A DNA stretch of 64,000 nt from Syntrophotaleaceae bacterium (GCA_041390365.1 JAWKQB010000001.1:1240001-1304000); one strand, 5' to 3'. Numbered from the stretch's first letter, positions 34,602 through 44,935 are shown. Notes: a model not told the origin generated them from the letters alone. Numbers and translations: made by a program.

Positions 34602-35495
34602 TCACCCCCGGGGATGGTGCTGTTCATGGAGTTTCTTCAGCCTTTCCCTGGTGACGTGTGTGTAGATCTGGGTCGTGGAGATATCCGCATGTCCGAGCAT
34701 GGTCTGCACCGACCTGAGATCCGCTCCGTTTTCCAAAAGATGGGTCGCGAAGGAATGTCGCAGGGTATGCGGGGTGATGTTCTTGCGGATTCCGCTGACC
34801 AGGGCCCTCCGCTTAATAATCTTCCAGAACCCCTGTCGTGTCAACCCTTTGCCTGACCGGTTCAGAAAAACGCAGGGGTACTGTTCCTGTTTCAACAGCA
34901 GGGGCCGGGCATGAACCAGGTAATGGACCAGTGCTTCGCAGGCCGTTTCCCCCATGGGCACGACGCGCTGTTTACTCCGCTTGCCGAAAGCCACCAGATA
35001 TCCGGCATCCATCTGCAGATCGGACATTTTCAGCGAAACCAGTTCCGAAACCCGCAAGCCGGTGGCATAAAGCAGCTCCAGCATGGCGCGATCGCGAATT
35101 TCGAGGCAGCCTTCCCCCCGGGGAGCCTCCAGCAGGCGTTCCACCTCGCCAGGAGAAAGGGTCTGGGGCAGCGGAGTCAGGGAACGCGGGGTGGTCACCT
35201 GAGACGCCGGATTCCTCTCCGCCAATCCCTCCTGGAGCAGAAATTTGTGAAAATTGCGAATGGCGACGAGGGTCCTGGCCCGGCTTCTGGGCGAAAGACC
35301 GGACTGCTTGAGGGTTCCGAGAAAATCCAACACCGACGTGGAGGTAATTTCGCCCGCCTGCCCGCACCCCCGATCCAGCAGAAAGCCGACATAGCGGGAC
35401 AGATCCCGTCCATAGGCGTCGAGGGTGTTGGCGGATAGCCCTTTTTCGACCACCAGATAGTTAAGAAATTGATCGAGGTTTTGATTCAGAATCAT
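34602..35495 (-). CDS. xerD: Tyrosine recombinase XerD/XerC
   Basis: 297 residues, the usual length. An N-terminal SAM-like core-binding domain (residues 1-90) is followed by the catalytic domain. Catalytic residues are visible: Arg in YATGLRVSEL, His and Arg in TPHTLRHSFATHLL, His in MLGHADISTTQ and the nucleophile Tyr in IYTH. It should act at the dif site in chromosome dimer resolution. It lies in a housekeeping run with no phage genes near it, so a chromosomal Xer role is favoured over a phage integrase. XerC versus XerD cannot be decided firmly from sequence. Confidence 0.9.
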   Translation of the reverse strand: MILNQNLDQFLNYLVVEKGLSANTLDAYGRDLSRYVGFLLDRGCGQAGEITSTSVLDFLGTLKQSGLSPRSRARTLVAIRNFHKFLLQEGLAERNPASQVTTPRSLTPLPQTLSPGEVERLLEAPRGEGCLEIRDRAMLELLYATGLRVSELVSLKMSDLQMDAGYLVAFGKRSKQRVVPMGETACEALVHYLVHARPLLLKQEQYPCVFLNRSGKGLTRQGFWKIIKRRALVSGIRKNITPHTLRHSFATHLLENGADLRSVQTMLGHADISTTQIYTHVTRERLKKLHEQHHPRG

Positions 35496-35521
35496 TGTTT
35501 TTCAAATCTTTTTATGGTTTG

Positions 35522-38227
35522 TCAGCAGGTTTCTATCGCCTCCAGCAGTTTTTCCCGCAGCTCTTTTATCTTATCCTCGTCATGAATCTTGTAGCCGAAA
35601 ATATCATGGATATAAAAGGTGTCGGCAACCTGATCCACTTTTGTGGAGATACGGGACACCCCGATGTAGTACCCCATTTGTGACAAGGTGCGGGTTATGG
35701 CGTAAAGGAGACCAACCTTATCGTGGGTGAAAATGTCCACCACGGTATATTTTTCTGAAATTTCGTTGTCGACTTCGACCCGGCTCGGGACCTTGGGCCT
35801 CTCCAGGGTAGGCAGCCAGGCCGGCCGGTGCCGCTTCCGAACCAGTTCGTCCACCATCATCCGGCCTTCCAGCACGGCGGCCATGTGCTCGCGCACCTTT
35901 TCCCATTTCTCCTCAGCGATCAGGGGCTGCCCCGGGGGGCCGCAGACCTGAAGAATATCAAGAGCGACTCCGTCATTCTGCGTGTAGATGCGGGCTCCGA
36001 GAATGTTGATGGCGAAGGCGGTCAGGACTCCGGTAATCATGCTGAACAGGGCGGGCATGTCGAGAGTGACGACGGTCAGTTCGGCATAACCCTCCTCGAC
36101 GGCGTTTTCAACCTTGAAGCAGAGGGTCTCACCGCGCAACCGGGAAATCATTCGAATGTGCTCGGCGATGGCATCGGACCGATGAGCAAAAAGGTAACGG
36201 GTGCTCATCATTCTCAACCGCTCCTTCACCACCCGCTCGCCCAACTCTTCACTGAGCAGTTCGACCACCCGGCGCTTGCGGTTGCGCACTTTTTCGGAAC
36301 GTTTTTCCAGTTTGAAATCGCCCCGTTCGAGAATGTCGTAGATCGTCTCGTAAAGCTCCCTCAGCAGCATGCCTTTCCATGCGGTCCATACATCCGGCCC
36401 GACAGCCTTGATATCGGCGAATGTCAGCAGATAGAGCATTTTCAGGTTTTCGCTCATCCCCATGAGTCGGGCGAACTGCACGATCAGGGTTTCATCGTGC
36501 ATATCACGCCGCTGGGAAATATGGGCCATTTTCAGATGATGGCGCACCAGGAACTGAAGTCTTTGACTGTCTTCCCTGTTCAGACCAAGACGGCGGGCTA
36601 TCGTGGGAACCATGTCAGCCCCTTTGTTGGCATGGTCGTGCCCCTCCCCCTTGCCGATATCGTGCAGAAGGATGGCGAGGATCAGCAGTTCCCTTTTTTC
36701 AATGTCCCGGGCGACGCGGGTGAGCACAGGATGAATGTCGCCATAATCCCCCTTCCAGAGACGGACCATTTCGCCGATGGCCAGCAGGGTATGCATATCG
36801 ATCGTATATACATGATAGGCGTCGTGTTGTACCTTGCAGTAGATACGACCGAATTCCGGTATGAAGTGGCTGAGAAACTTCAGATGATGCATCAGGCGCA
36901 GGCTTGCTTCCACGCTTTCGGTGTGCCGAAGTATCGCCTTGAAATCGTCCACCATCCCCCGCGACCGCCGCACCCCGTCGTTGATGAGATGCAGGCTGTT
37001 GCGGATCAGGGTCTTTAAATGAAGGGCGAGGTCGACGCGATACTCCTGGGCAAGCAGAAAGGCCCGCATCATCAAGGAAGGGTTTTCCTCAAAAATGGCA
37101 TTGCTGTCAGCGTGCAGTTTGCCTCCGTAGAGAAAGAAACCGTCTCCCACCATCCGCCGTATGGGCCTGCGACTGGCATGAACCGCCAATCCAGCATGGA
37201 CCTGAAGGTCCTGGGTCGCTTTGGCCATCAGCCGGGAAGAGATCAGTTCCACGTGATTGGCATGGGCATAGTAGTCCTGCATGAACTGCTCGACGGCGAG
37301 CGCCTTTCTGTTGTCCCGGTACCCCAGGAACTGGGCAATCTTCTCCTGCTGGTCGAAGCGCAACTGCTCGTTCTTGCCGTTGGACAGATAGTGCAGTTCG
37401 TTGCGGATCCGCCACAGATAATCGAAGGCCTGTTCGAACTCGAGAGACTCCTTTTCCGTCAGCACTCCCTTGAGCACAAGCTCCCCAAGGGACCGGGCCT
37501 TGAACTTGATTTGAGCCATCCAGAGCCCGGTATGGAGGTCCCGCAGCCCCCCTTCCCCTTCCTTGATGTTGGGTTCGAGCATGTAGATGGAGGCCCCATA
37601 CTTCTTGAGCCGGTTCTTATTCTCCTCGATTTTCTCAAGCAGGTATTTGCGGCTGTTCCAGTTCAGAACCTTGTTGAGCACCTGTTTTTCATATTCTTGA
37701 AAAGTGGCTTCGTTGCCTGTGATGAAACGGGAATCGAGCAGGGCGGTACGGGCGGTGATATCCTTTTCGGCCATTTCCAGACAGTCCCGGCCGCCCCGGA
37801 CGCTGTACCCGACATCGAGCCCGAGGTCCCACATCAGATAGAGAATGCGCTCGGCGACTTTTTCGGAAAACTCCCGCCCCCTCCAGCTGTAGTAGAACAT
37901 GATGTCGATGTCGGAGCGGGGGTTGAGGTGACCCCGGCCATAGCCGCCAAGTGCGATCAGGGCGCTGTCCTGAGGTCCCCGGTTATGGAGATCGGCGGCG
38001 GCCTCGACATACAGGTGGCGTATCAGGTGATCGGCAAGAGCGGTGGTCTGATGGACGATGTCCCGTCCGCCGGCACCTGCGCGGTGCGAATCCTTGATGA
38101 CGCTTTCGTAGTGTTTCAGAAAGGATTGAGCCCCTTTAAGGATTTCGGGGCGACGTTTCTCATACGATTCACTGACAGCGCCTTGAACGACCGGTACGGG
38201 AAAGAATTTCTGGAGATCAAAGTTCAT
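35522..38227 (-). CDS. glnD: PII uridylyltransferase/uridylyl-removing enzyme
   Basis: 901 residues, the standard GlnD length. A nucleotidyltransferase domain with ALGGYGRGHLNPRSDIDIMF (near residues 90-110) is followed by the HD domain with ILLHDIGKGEGHDH (near 520) and two ACT domains at about 725-800 and 835-901. The enzyme uridylylates PII under nitrogen limitation and removes UMP when glutamine is high. Its target glnB (49915) and glnA (48417) are in the same window. It lies between the amidase and xerD on the same strand with short gaps. Confidence 0.95.
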   Translation of the reverse strand: MNFDLQKFFPVPVVQGAVSESYEKRRPEILKGAQSFLKHYESVIKDSHRAGAGGRDIVHQTTALADHLIRHLYVEAAADLHNRGPQDSALIALGGYGRGHLNPRSDIDIMFYYSWRGREFSEKVAERILYLMWDLGLDVGYSVRGGRDCLEMAEKDITARTALLDSRFITGNEATFQEYEKQVLNKVLNWNSRKYLLEKIEENKNRLKKYGASIYMLEPNIKEGEGGLRDLHTGLWMAQIKFKARSLGELVLKGVLTEKESLEFEQAFDYLWRIRNELHYLSNGKNEQLRFDQQEKIAQFLGYRDNRKALAVEQFMQDYYAHANHVELISSRLMAKATQDLQVHAGLAVHASRRPIRRMVGDGFFLYGGKLHADSNAIFEENPSLMMRAFLLAQEYRVDLALHLKTLIRNSLHLINDGVRRSRGMVDDFKAILRHTESVEASLRLMHHLKFLSHFIPEFGRIYCKVQHDAYHVYTIDMHTLLAIGEMVRLWKGDYGDIHPVLTRVARDIEKRELLILAILLHDIGKGEGHDHANKGADMVPTIARRLGLNREDSQRLQFLVRHHLKMAHISQRRDMHDETLIVQFARLMGMSENLKMLYLLTFADIKAVGPDVWTAWKGMLLRELYETIYDILERGDFKLEKRSEKVRNRKRRVVELLSEELGERVVKERLRMMSTRYLFAHRSDAIAEHIRMISRLRGETLCFKVENAVEEGYAELTVVTLDMPALFSMITGVLTAFAINILGARIYTQNDGVALDILQVCGPPGQPLIAEEKWEKVREHMAAVLEGRMMVDELVRKRHRPAWLPTLERPKVPSRVEVDNEISEKYTVVDIFTHDKVGLLYAITRTLSQMGYYIGVSRISTKVDQVADTFYIHDIFGYKIHDEDKIKELREKLLEAIETC

Positions 38228-38250
38228 GAGGGCTTTCCGGCAAAAGAGAC

Positions 38251-39975
38251 TCAGTTGATGGCGATCATCCTCGATGCACGGGCATAATCCTCCACCCCCT
38301 GAACGATGGCGTGAGCCGCTTTTTCCTGGAAGTCCTTGTCCTTGAGACGTTTCTCTTCGTCGTGGTTGCTGATGAAGGCCGCTTCCACCAGAACCGAAGG
38401 CATGGTCGCTCCAAGTAGCACGTAAAAGGGACCCTGCTTCACGCCGTGGTCGCTGATCCGGCTGAAATGTCGCCCCAGGTTACCGACCAGCTTTTTCTGG
38501 ATGGCTGCGGCAAGACGGCTCGATTCATTAATTTTGGAGTTGGCCATCAGGTCGAAGAGAATCATTTCCAGATCGCCGACCTGCTTCAGAGAGGTGCCGT
38601 TTTCCCGGGCAGCCACGGCAGCGGCTTTGTCGTTCTTGGAGAAATTCAGATAATAGGTTTCTATGCCGCGAACCGACCTGTTGAGGCTGGCGTTGGCGTG
38701 AACGGAGATGAAAAGATCGGCACCGACCCGGTTGGCAATGGCGGTTCTTTCCTCCAGGGGAAGATAGACATCTTTGTCCCGGGTAAGCATGACTTCGCAG
38801 CCGAATTGTTCTCTCAGTTTCTTCGCCAGAATTTTGGCAATAGCCAGGGTCACGTCCTTTTCCATGGTGCCGCCCGGCCCTATGGCTCCCGGATCCTTGC
38901 CACCGTGACCGGGGTCGACAACGATCCGCCGCAAAGAGGTTCCGGGTGCCACAGCTGGAATCTGCACCTTGGGCGGCGTATCAAGGGGGGTTTTTTCGAG
39001 AACTGATGCGATGGCATCTCCGGAGCTGACCGGCAGCGTCCGCAGCTCGGGCTCCCGGGCCGAAAGCCCCGCTTCCCTGGCGGCAATATCGATGACCACC
39101 CGGTGCGGATCCTCAAGCTGAAAAACCTTGGTATCCCGCAGTTGCTCCAGATCCAGCACAACCCGCAGGGCTTCATTCGGCTGGCGGCCGAGCCGAATCC
39201 CCTGGAGAATACCCTCTTTGGCATTGATCGAAGTGCCTATTTCACCGTTTAAACCGGTTTTTTTGAGATCGACAAACACCCGCGGGCTCGATCCCTTGAG
39301 GGTGCCATGGCTGAATTCGGCGGGACCGTCCAGCTCGAGCACCACCCGGGTATAGGTCGGGCTGGCCCAGTAGCGGATGTTGTTCAGCACCCGGGGACCC
39401 TGGGGAACAGGCTTCTTCGATGCGGCGGATGGGGCTGCGACACCTATTCTGGAGGCGATGGAAGCATACTGCTTGAGGTCCTGCCTCCGGATGCGGGCCC
39501 GCGCTGACATATCGCCGTCGGGAAAACGTTCAGCCGCCGCATGATAGGCCAGATAGGCCTTTTCCTTCTCCCCGAGACTATTTTCGTAGATTTCGCCGGC
39601 CAGAACCAGTGCGTCGTCGGCCAGAGGGTTGCCGGGATAGGTTTCCGCCAACCGCTCGAAATGCCTGACCGCTTCCTTGGCATCGCTTTTTCTGCGGGAA
39701 ATGTCATACAGGCGACCGTAAGCCTTGCCGGCCATGTACAGCCCGTCGGCGGCCCGTGCATGCTGCGGGAATCGCTGGACGACATCGTTAAAACCCTGGA
39801 TGACTTTTTCCCAGTTTTCCCGGTAAAGCTGTTTTCTGCCCGAATTGAGCAACTGCTCGTACCGCTCGCGGGCGGCCGTATAGGTCTGTTCGGCGTCGGC
39901 GGCAACAAGCAGCGAAGGCACCATGATCAGTAGCAGAAAAAAAACCAAATACTTCCGACTCAATAACATTTTCAC
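38251..39975 (-). CDS. N-acetylmuramoyl-L-alanine amidase with TPR and AMIN domains
   Basis: 574 residues. A signal peptide (first ~25 residues) is followed by TPR-like repeats at about 30-165, an AMIN domain around 195-300, and an Amidase_3 zinc domain from about 345. Zinc and catalytic residues are visible in VDPGHGGKDPGA, MEKDVTL, SVHANAS and VEAAFISNHDEE. It is an AmiC-type enzyme that cleaves septal peptidoglycan in the periplasm. The start overlaps the mutS stop: GTG at 39975 or ATG at 39969 are both possible. The N-terminal TPR module is commonly seen in Geobacter-like amidases. Confidence 0.92.
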   Translation of the reverse strand: MKMLLSRKYLVFFLLLIMVPSLLVAADAEQTYTAARERYEQLLNSGRKQLYRENWEKVIQGFNDVVQRFPQHARAADGLYMAGKAYGRLYDISRRKSDAKEAVRHFERLAETYPGNPLADDALVLAGEIYENSLGEKEKAYLAYHAAAERFPDGDMSARARIRRQDLKQYASIASRIGVAAPSAASKKPVPQGPRVLNNIRYWASPTYTRVVLELDGPAEFSHGTLKGSSPRVFVDLKKTGLNGEIGTSINAKEGILQGIRLGRQPNEALRVVLDLEQLRDTKVFQLEDPHRVVIDIAAREAGLSAREPELRTLPVSSGDAIASVLEKTPLDTPPKVQIPAVAPGTSLRRIVVDPGHGGKDPGAIGPGGTMEKDVTLAIAKILAKKLREQFGCEVMLTRDKDVYLPLEERTAIANRVGADLFISVHANASLNRSVRGIETYYLNFSKNDKAAAVAARENGTSLKQVGDLEMILFDLMANSKINESSRLAAAIQKKLVGNLGRHFSRISDHGVKQGPFYVLLGATMPSVLVEAAFISNHDEEKRLKDKDFQEKAAHAIVQGVEDYARASRMIAIN

Positions 39976-42584
39976 ACCATGCTTTGCAATTCGTTCAGAT
40001 AATTGAGGGCATCCAGCGGTGTCATCCGGGAGATGTCCATTTTCTTCAGATGCATCCGCAAAGGGTCTTCAACGGGGGTGAAAAGAGACAGCTGAGGCTC
40101 GTCAGCCTTTGGGTGCTGCTTTTTACTGCGGGCCAGACGCGGCTGCCCTTCTCCTACGAATTCACCCGATTCGAGGTTTTTCAAAATCTCCCGGGCCCTG
40201 TCGATGACTTCGGACGGAAGGCCGGCCAGTCGGGCAACCTGGATGCCGTAGGAATGGCTGGCGCCGCCCGGCACGATCTTGCGCAGAAAAATAATCTGGT
40301 CGTTCCATTCCCGGACGGCGATATTGAAGTTTTTTACCCGCTCCCGGGTGTGCGCCAGGTCGGTCAATTCGTGATAGTGGGTCGCGAACAGGGTCTTCCC
40401 GGCCAGGCAGGCGTTGTCGTGCAGGTATTCAGCCACTGCCCAGGCGATGCTGATGCCGTCGAAGGTCGAGGTGCCGCGTCCGATCTCGTCGAGAACCAGC
40501 AGACTGCGGGATGTGGCATGACGCAGAATATTAGCGGCTTCTGTCATCTCGACCATGAAGGTGGATTGCCCCTGGGCCAGGTTATCGCTGGCGCCGACCC
40601 TGGTGAAGATCCGGTCGACCAGCCCGATGCGGGCGGATGCGGCGGGAACCAGACTGCCCATATGCGCCATCAGGGTAATGAGAGCCACCTGGCGCATGAA
40701 AGTCGATTTCCCAGCCATGTTGGGACCGGTAATGATCAGGATCTGATTGTCCAGGCAATCCATTTCCACATCGTTGGGGACGAAACTTTCTCCGATGTTC
40801 ATCGCCTCGATCACCGGATGGCGTCCCTCGCGGATGATCAGGCGATCGCTATCGTCCATCTGCGGACAAACGTAATTGCGGTTGTGTGCCACATCGGCCA
40901 ACGCCTGCAGAACGTCCAGGTCCGCCAAAGCTTCAGCGGTCCGCTGCAGCCTGACTCCCTCGGCTGCGATGGACTTGCGGACTTTCTGAAACAGGCCGTA
41001 CTCGATGTCGGCCATTTTTTCCTCGGCCCCGAGAACCTTGTCCTCATATTCCTTGAGTTCCGGGGTGATGTACCGTTCGGCATTGGTCAGGGTCTGTTTC
41101 CTCTGATAGTTCTCCGGCACCTTGTCGGCGTGGGTCCGGGTGACCTCGATATAGTAACCAAATACCTTGTTGAAACGGACCTTGAGAGAGGGGATGCCGC
41201 AGCGCTGCCGTTCCCCCGCCTCCAGCCGGGCGATCCAGCCCTTGCCGTCGCGCCGGATCCGGCGAAGCTCGTCCAGTTCGGAATGATAGCCGTCGCGGAT
41301 CAGTCCTCCTTCCCTGAGAACAAAGGGGGGATCGTCGACAATGGCCCGCTGCAGCAGATCCAGAATATCGGCAAGCGGATCGATGCGCTGCAGACATTCC
41401 AGCAACAGCGGACTATCCATCCCCGCAATATTCTCCGCCACCCGGGGCAGCAGGCTCAGGGTCTTTCTCAGTGCGGCCAGATCCTTGCCGTTGGCGTTCC
41501 CCATGGCGATGCGGGCATTCAGCCTTTCGAGATCGTAGACGCCGTCCAGGGACTGCTGGAGTTCGCCCCTGGCCAAACTCTTTTCCATCAGTTCGGACAC
41601 CGCCCGGTGCCGGTTACGGATCGCCTCCAGATCGACCAGCGGATGATGCAGCCAGTGGCGGAGCTTGCGGCCGCCCATGGCGGTCACGGTGCGATCGAGC
41701 ACGCCGAGCAGGGAACCCTTTTTCCTGCCCCCCTGGAGGGTGGCGGTCAGCTCCAGATTGCGCCGGGACGTGCTGTCCAGCACCATGTACTGGCTGGGTG
41801 AATAGGTGCGCAGGGAGCGGATGTGGGGGGCTGCACCCTTCTGGGTTTCACGCAGGTAGTACAGCACGGCGCCGGCGGCACTGACTGCGGCAGGCAGATT
41901 GTCGCAGCCGAAACCTTCGATTGAGTCGCAGGCGAAAAACTCGCGAATCTGTCGGCGTCCATTATCCGGATCGTACACCCAGTCCGGCAGCCGGTTGACA
42001 GCACGATCCTGAAGCAGGCCACTCAGATCCCATCCGTCCGTCACCTTTTCCTCTTCCGGGAGCAGCACCTCCCGCGGGTCGATGGAGGCCAATTCGCTGC
42101 GCAGGGTATCGATCTCCCGGGTTTCTGTGACCCGGAATTCGCCGGTGGTGATATCAAGCACCGCCAGCCCCCAGCAGGGTCCGGGTTGACAGGAGAGCGC
42201 CAGCAGGTAGTTGTTCTCCTTCGGCTGCAGAATCTCGGAATCGAGAATCAGTCCCGGAGTCACGACCCTGACGACCTCCCTTTTGACGATCCCCCTGGCG
42301 GTCCGGGGATCCTCGACCTGTTCGCAGATGGCGACCTTGAGACCATGCTCTACCAGCTTGGCGATATAAGGTTGGGCACTGTGAAAAGGGATACCGCACA
42401 AGGGGATCTCCTCGGCGGCGTTCTTGTTGCGGGACGTGAGCGTGATATCGAGAATTCGCGAGGCGGTGACCGCATCCTCCATGAACATTTCATAGAAATC
42501 GCCCAGGCGGAAAAACAGGATAGCATCCGGGTAGTCCGCCTTGATTTCCAGGTACTGCCGCATCATGGGGGTGGTCTGGGACAT
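39972..42584 (-). CDS. mutS: DNA mismatch repair protein MutS
   Basis: 870 residues from ATG 42584 (an ATG three codons earlier is possible). The mismatch-binding Phe-x-Glu is in RLGDFYEMF. The ATPase domain has GPNMAGKSTFMRQ (Walker A), LVLDEIGRGTSTFDG (Walker B), and TLFATHYHELTDL. Length and domain order are those of canonical MutS1. It is the first gene of the leftward run mutS-amidase-glnD-xerD-apgM-like and is divergent from the cation efflux gene. Confidence 0.96.
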   Translation of the reverse strand: MSQTTPMMRQYLEIKADYPDAILFFRLGDFYEMFMEDAVTASRILDITLTSRNKNAAEEIPLCGIPFHSAQPYIAKLVEHGLKVAICEQVEDPRTARGIVKREVVRVVTPGLILDSEILQPKENNYLLALSCQPGPCWGLAVLDITTGEFRVTETREIDTLRSELASIDPREVLLPEEEKVTDGWDLSGLLQDRAVNRLPDWVYDPDNGRRQIREFFACDSIEGFGCDNLPAAVSAAGAVLYYLRETQKGAAPHIRSLRTYSPSQYMVLDSTSRRNLELTATLQGGRKKGSLLGVLDRTVTAMGGRKLRHWLHHPLVDLEAIRNRHRAVSELMEKSLARGELQQSLDGVYDLERLNARIAMGNANGKDLAALRKTLSLLPRVAENIAGMDSPLLLECLQRIDPLADILDLLQRAIVDDPPFVLREGGLIRDGYHSELDELRRIRRDGKGWIARLEAGERQRCGIPSLKVRFNKVFGYYIEVTRTHADKVPENYQRKQTLTNAERYITPELKEYEDKVLGAEEKMADIEYGLFQKVRKSIAAEGVRLQRTAEALADLDVLQALADVAHNRNYVCPQMDDSDRLIIREGRHPVIEAMNIGESFVPNDVEMDCLDNQILIITGPNMAGKSTFMRQVALITLMAHMGSLVPAASARIGLVDRIFTRVGASDNLAQGQSTFMVEMTEAANILRHATSRSLLVLDEIGRGTSTFDGISIAWAVAEYLHDNACLAGKTLFATHYHELTDLAHTRERVKNFNIAVREWNDQIIFLRKIVPGGASHSYGIQVARLAGLPSEVIDRAREILKNLESGEFVGEGQPRLARSKKQHPKADEPQLSLFTPVEDPLRMHLKKMDISRMTPLDALNYLNELQSMV

Positions 42585-42769
42585 TATTTCCATCTTTCCA
42601 TGGTATTTTCATTGTAGAAACCGGCGCGGGGCCGGTCAGCGAAATCCGTGTTATGTTAACAAAGCAGCCGCCCCAAGTAAATAGCAAGCTATCTTATGTT
42701 TTGTTTGCCTGTCCCGTCCTGTATCTGTATGATTTTACAGATTCCAATCCTGTTCCAGACGAGCCGATC

Positions 42770-43705
42770 ATGTCCTTTGCCAAACAGAAAATAAGAGCCG
42801 CCAGGATTTCGCTGGTCTCCGCCGGCGCTCTAACCCTTCTCAAGCTTGCAGCCGCAGCCTTTACCGGCTCCCTGGCCGTCCTTTCCTCCGGGGTCGATTC
42901 CATGCTGGATATCCTGATGTCAGGGGTCAATTACCTGGCCATCCGGCAGGCCGAGCAGCCTCCAGACCCGAATCATCCCTTCGGACACGGGAAATTCGAA
43001 ACAGTGGCCACGGTCCTTCAGAGTCTGGTGATCGCGCTCTCGGGGTGCTGGGTCCTTTTCGAATCGGTCCGCCGTCTGATGCTCGGCTCGGAAGTGTCGA
43101 ACCTGGAAGGGGGCATAGCGGTCCTGCTGATCAGTTCCGGCGCATCCTGGAAAATCAGCAGTTTTCTCAAAAAGACCGCCCGGGAAACCGATTCATCGGC
43201 CCTCAAGGCCGATTCCCTACATTTTTCCATGGACGTTTACACCAACCTGGCCCTGATGGCCGGACTGGCGGTCATCTATCTGGCCGGAATAACCTGGCTG
43301 GATCCCATCCTTTCGATTTTGGTGGGATGCTATATCCTGTTTGAGGCGGTTCGGCTGTTAAGACATGGAATGGGCGATATTCTCGACGAACAGCTGCCCG
43401 AATCGATTCGTAACGAGATTACTCATGTGCTGGAGATGCACCGTCAAAGCCTGCTCGACTATCACCGGCTGCGCACACGGAGGGCGGGATCCCAGAAAAT
43501 CGTCGACTTTCATCTGACCGTCTGCCGGCATCTGACAGTGGAGGAATCCCACCGCATTGCCGACCATCTGGAAAAGCGAATTCGGGACAAAGTGCCCGGA
43601 GCGGACATCAGCATTCACGTGGAACCCTGCAGGACCGAGCATTGCCCGGGGCGGGATGTCTGTCTGGAAGCAGTGTTCAGGCCGGGGGAAAGGAAAAAGA
43701 CGTAA
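42770..43705 (+). CDS. Cation diffusion facilitator (CDF) metal efflux protein
   Basis: 311 residues from ATG 42770; an earlier in-frame start at 42653 would add a non-conserved lead. About six transmembrane helices. The metal-site motifs are SSGVDSMLDI in helix 2, HPFGHGKFE in the loop after it, and LKADSLHFSMDV (HxxxD) in helix 5. The C-terminal cytoplasmic domain ends with a Cys/His-rich tail (CRTEHCPGRDVC). Such proteins export zinc, iron, cobalt or manganese in exchange for protons. The first metal site is DxxxD rather than HxxxD, which in the family points towards iron or manganese, but this is only suggestive. Confidence 0.88.
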   Translation: MSFAKQKIRAARISLVSAGALTLLKLAAAAFTGSLAVLSSGVDSMLDILMSGVNYLAIRQAEQPPDPNHPFGHGKFETVATVLQSLVIALSGCWVLFESVRRLMLGSEVSNLEGGIAVLLISSGASWKISSFLKKTARETDSSALKADSLHFSMDVYTNLALMAGLAVIYLAGITWLDPILSILVGCYILFEAVRLLRHGMGDILDEQLPESIRNEITHVLEMHRQSLLDYHRLRTRRAGSQKIVDFHLTVCRHLTVEESHRIADHLEKRIRDKVPGADISIHVEPCRTEHCPGRDVCLEAVFRPGERKKT

Positions 43706-43833
43706 AGGGTGAGGGGTGAGGAGTCAGGGGTAAAATCCTAAAGCAATCCGCAAGGTATAATGGGCAATGCGTCAACCGGAAGGCGCAGGACTTAAAGGGT
43801 GAAAGCCCCTGAGCCTCACCCCTCACTCCTCAC
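43706..43833. repeat. Imperfect long inverted repeat between convergent genes
   Basis: AGGGGTGAGGAGTCAGGGG near 43711-43730 can pair with CCCCTGAGCCTCACCCCT near 43806-43823, with a further CACTCCTCAC copy after it. It sits between the stops of the efflux gene and pfkA. This G-rich/C-rich repeat could serve as a bidirectional terminator or be a dispersed intergenic repeat. Confidence 0.55.
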
Positions 43834-43846
43834 GCCTCTGTCCTTT

Positions 43847-44935
43847 TCACCGTCCCAGCGTGATCCCCAACTCCTCGGCGGTGCGCACCAGGTTGCCGCC
43901 GGGATCGACCCTGTTCAGGGAGGCCACGGAGGTGTCGATATCCATGGCAATCACCTCTCGCCCGTGAAGGGCTACCATTCGTCCGAAATCCCTCTGTTCG
44001 ATCAGTTCGACGGCGCGCACTCCGAAGCGACTGGCCAGGATCCGATCGAAAGGCGAAGGCGTGCCCCCCCGTTGCACATGCCCCAGCACAACGACCCGCG
44101 TTTCCAGACCCTGGCAGCCTTCGATCGCTTCCGCCACCCACTGCCCGATCCCCCCCAAACGCTCCATGCCGCAGTTGCGAGCGGCGGATACCTTGACCAC
44201 CTTCCGGCCATTTATGGGGTGGGCGCCCTCGGCCACCACCACGATCGAAAACCGGCTTCCGGCCTCACGCCGGCGGATGATCGACTGACAGACCAGTTGG
44301 GGATCGAAAGGGATTTCCGGAATCAGAATCACATCCGCCGAACCCGCGATCCCAGCTTCGAGAGCGATCCAGCCCGCATCCCGGCCCATGACCTCGACCA
44401 CCATGACCCGATGGTGGCTCTGGGCGGTGGTCTGCAACCGGTCCAGGGCTTCCGTGACCACCCCGACCGCCGTATTGTAGCCGAAGGTCACGTCGGTTCC
44501 GCGCAGATCGTTGTCGATGGTTTTCGGTACGCCGACGATCGGCACACCCATCTCATCCAGTCGACGGGCGATCTTCAAGGTGCCGTCCCCGCCCACGACA
44601 ACAAGGGCCTCGGCTCCGGTTTTATGATAATTCTCGATCACCCGGCTGGAAACGTCGATCAACTCCTGCCGGCCTTCTATCCGAACCGGATACCGGAACG
44701 GATTGCCACGGTTGCTCGTGCCGAGAATCGTGCCTCCCCTGGGCAGAAGACCCGATACCTCCTCGACGGACAGCTCCCGGAACCGGGGCCCTTCGACCAA
44801 ACCATCGAAGCCGTCGAGAATTCCGATAACCCGCCATCCCCGTTGCAGGATGGCGGCGTTCACAACCCCTCGAATCACCCCATTGAGTCCCGGGCAATCC
44901 CCCCCGCCAGTCAAAATTCCAATCGTTCTGCTCAT
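43847..44935 (-). CDS. pfkA: 6-phosphofructokinase (ATP-type with K124-like residue)
   Basis: 362 residues. TGGGDCPGLN, VVVGGDGTLKIA (residues ~113-122), and GVPKTIDNDL with the catalytic Asp are visible. The Gly after GGD indicates ATP as phosphoryl donor, since PPi enzymes have Asp there; the Lys in PKTIDND is typical of the mixed-substrate group III family. The enzyme makes fructose-1,6-bisphosphate. The start overlaps the exbD stop as ATGA, so it is translationally coupled to the exbB-exbD pair, an unusual partner for a glycolytic enzyme. Confidence 0.92.
   Translation of the reverse strand: MSRTIGILTGGGDCPGLNGVIRGVVNAAILQRGWRVIGILDGFDGLVEGPRFRELSVEEVSGLLPRGGTILGTSNRGNPFRYPVRIEGRQELIDVSSRVIENYHKTGAEALVVVGGDGTLKIARRLDEMGVPIVGVPKTIDNDLRGTDVTFGYNTAVGVVTEALDRLQTTAQSHHRVMVVEVMGRDAGWIALEAGIAGSADVILIPEIPFDPQLVCQSIIRRREAGSRFSIVVVAEGAHPINGRKVVKVSAARNCGMERLGGIGQWVAEAIEGCQGLETRVVVLGHVQRGGTPSPFDRILASRFGVRAVELIEQRDFGRMVALHGREVIAMDIDTSVASLNRVDPGGNLVRTAEELGITLGR

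Noticed and set aside
39984..41801. 605-codon plus-strand frame opposite mutS
   Set aside because: Shadow of mutS in GC-rich sequence; no recognisable domains.
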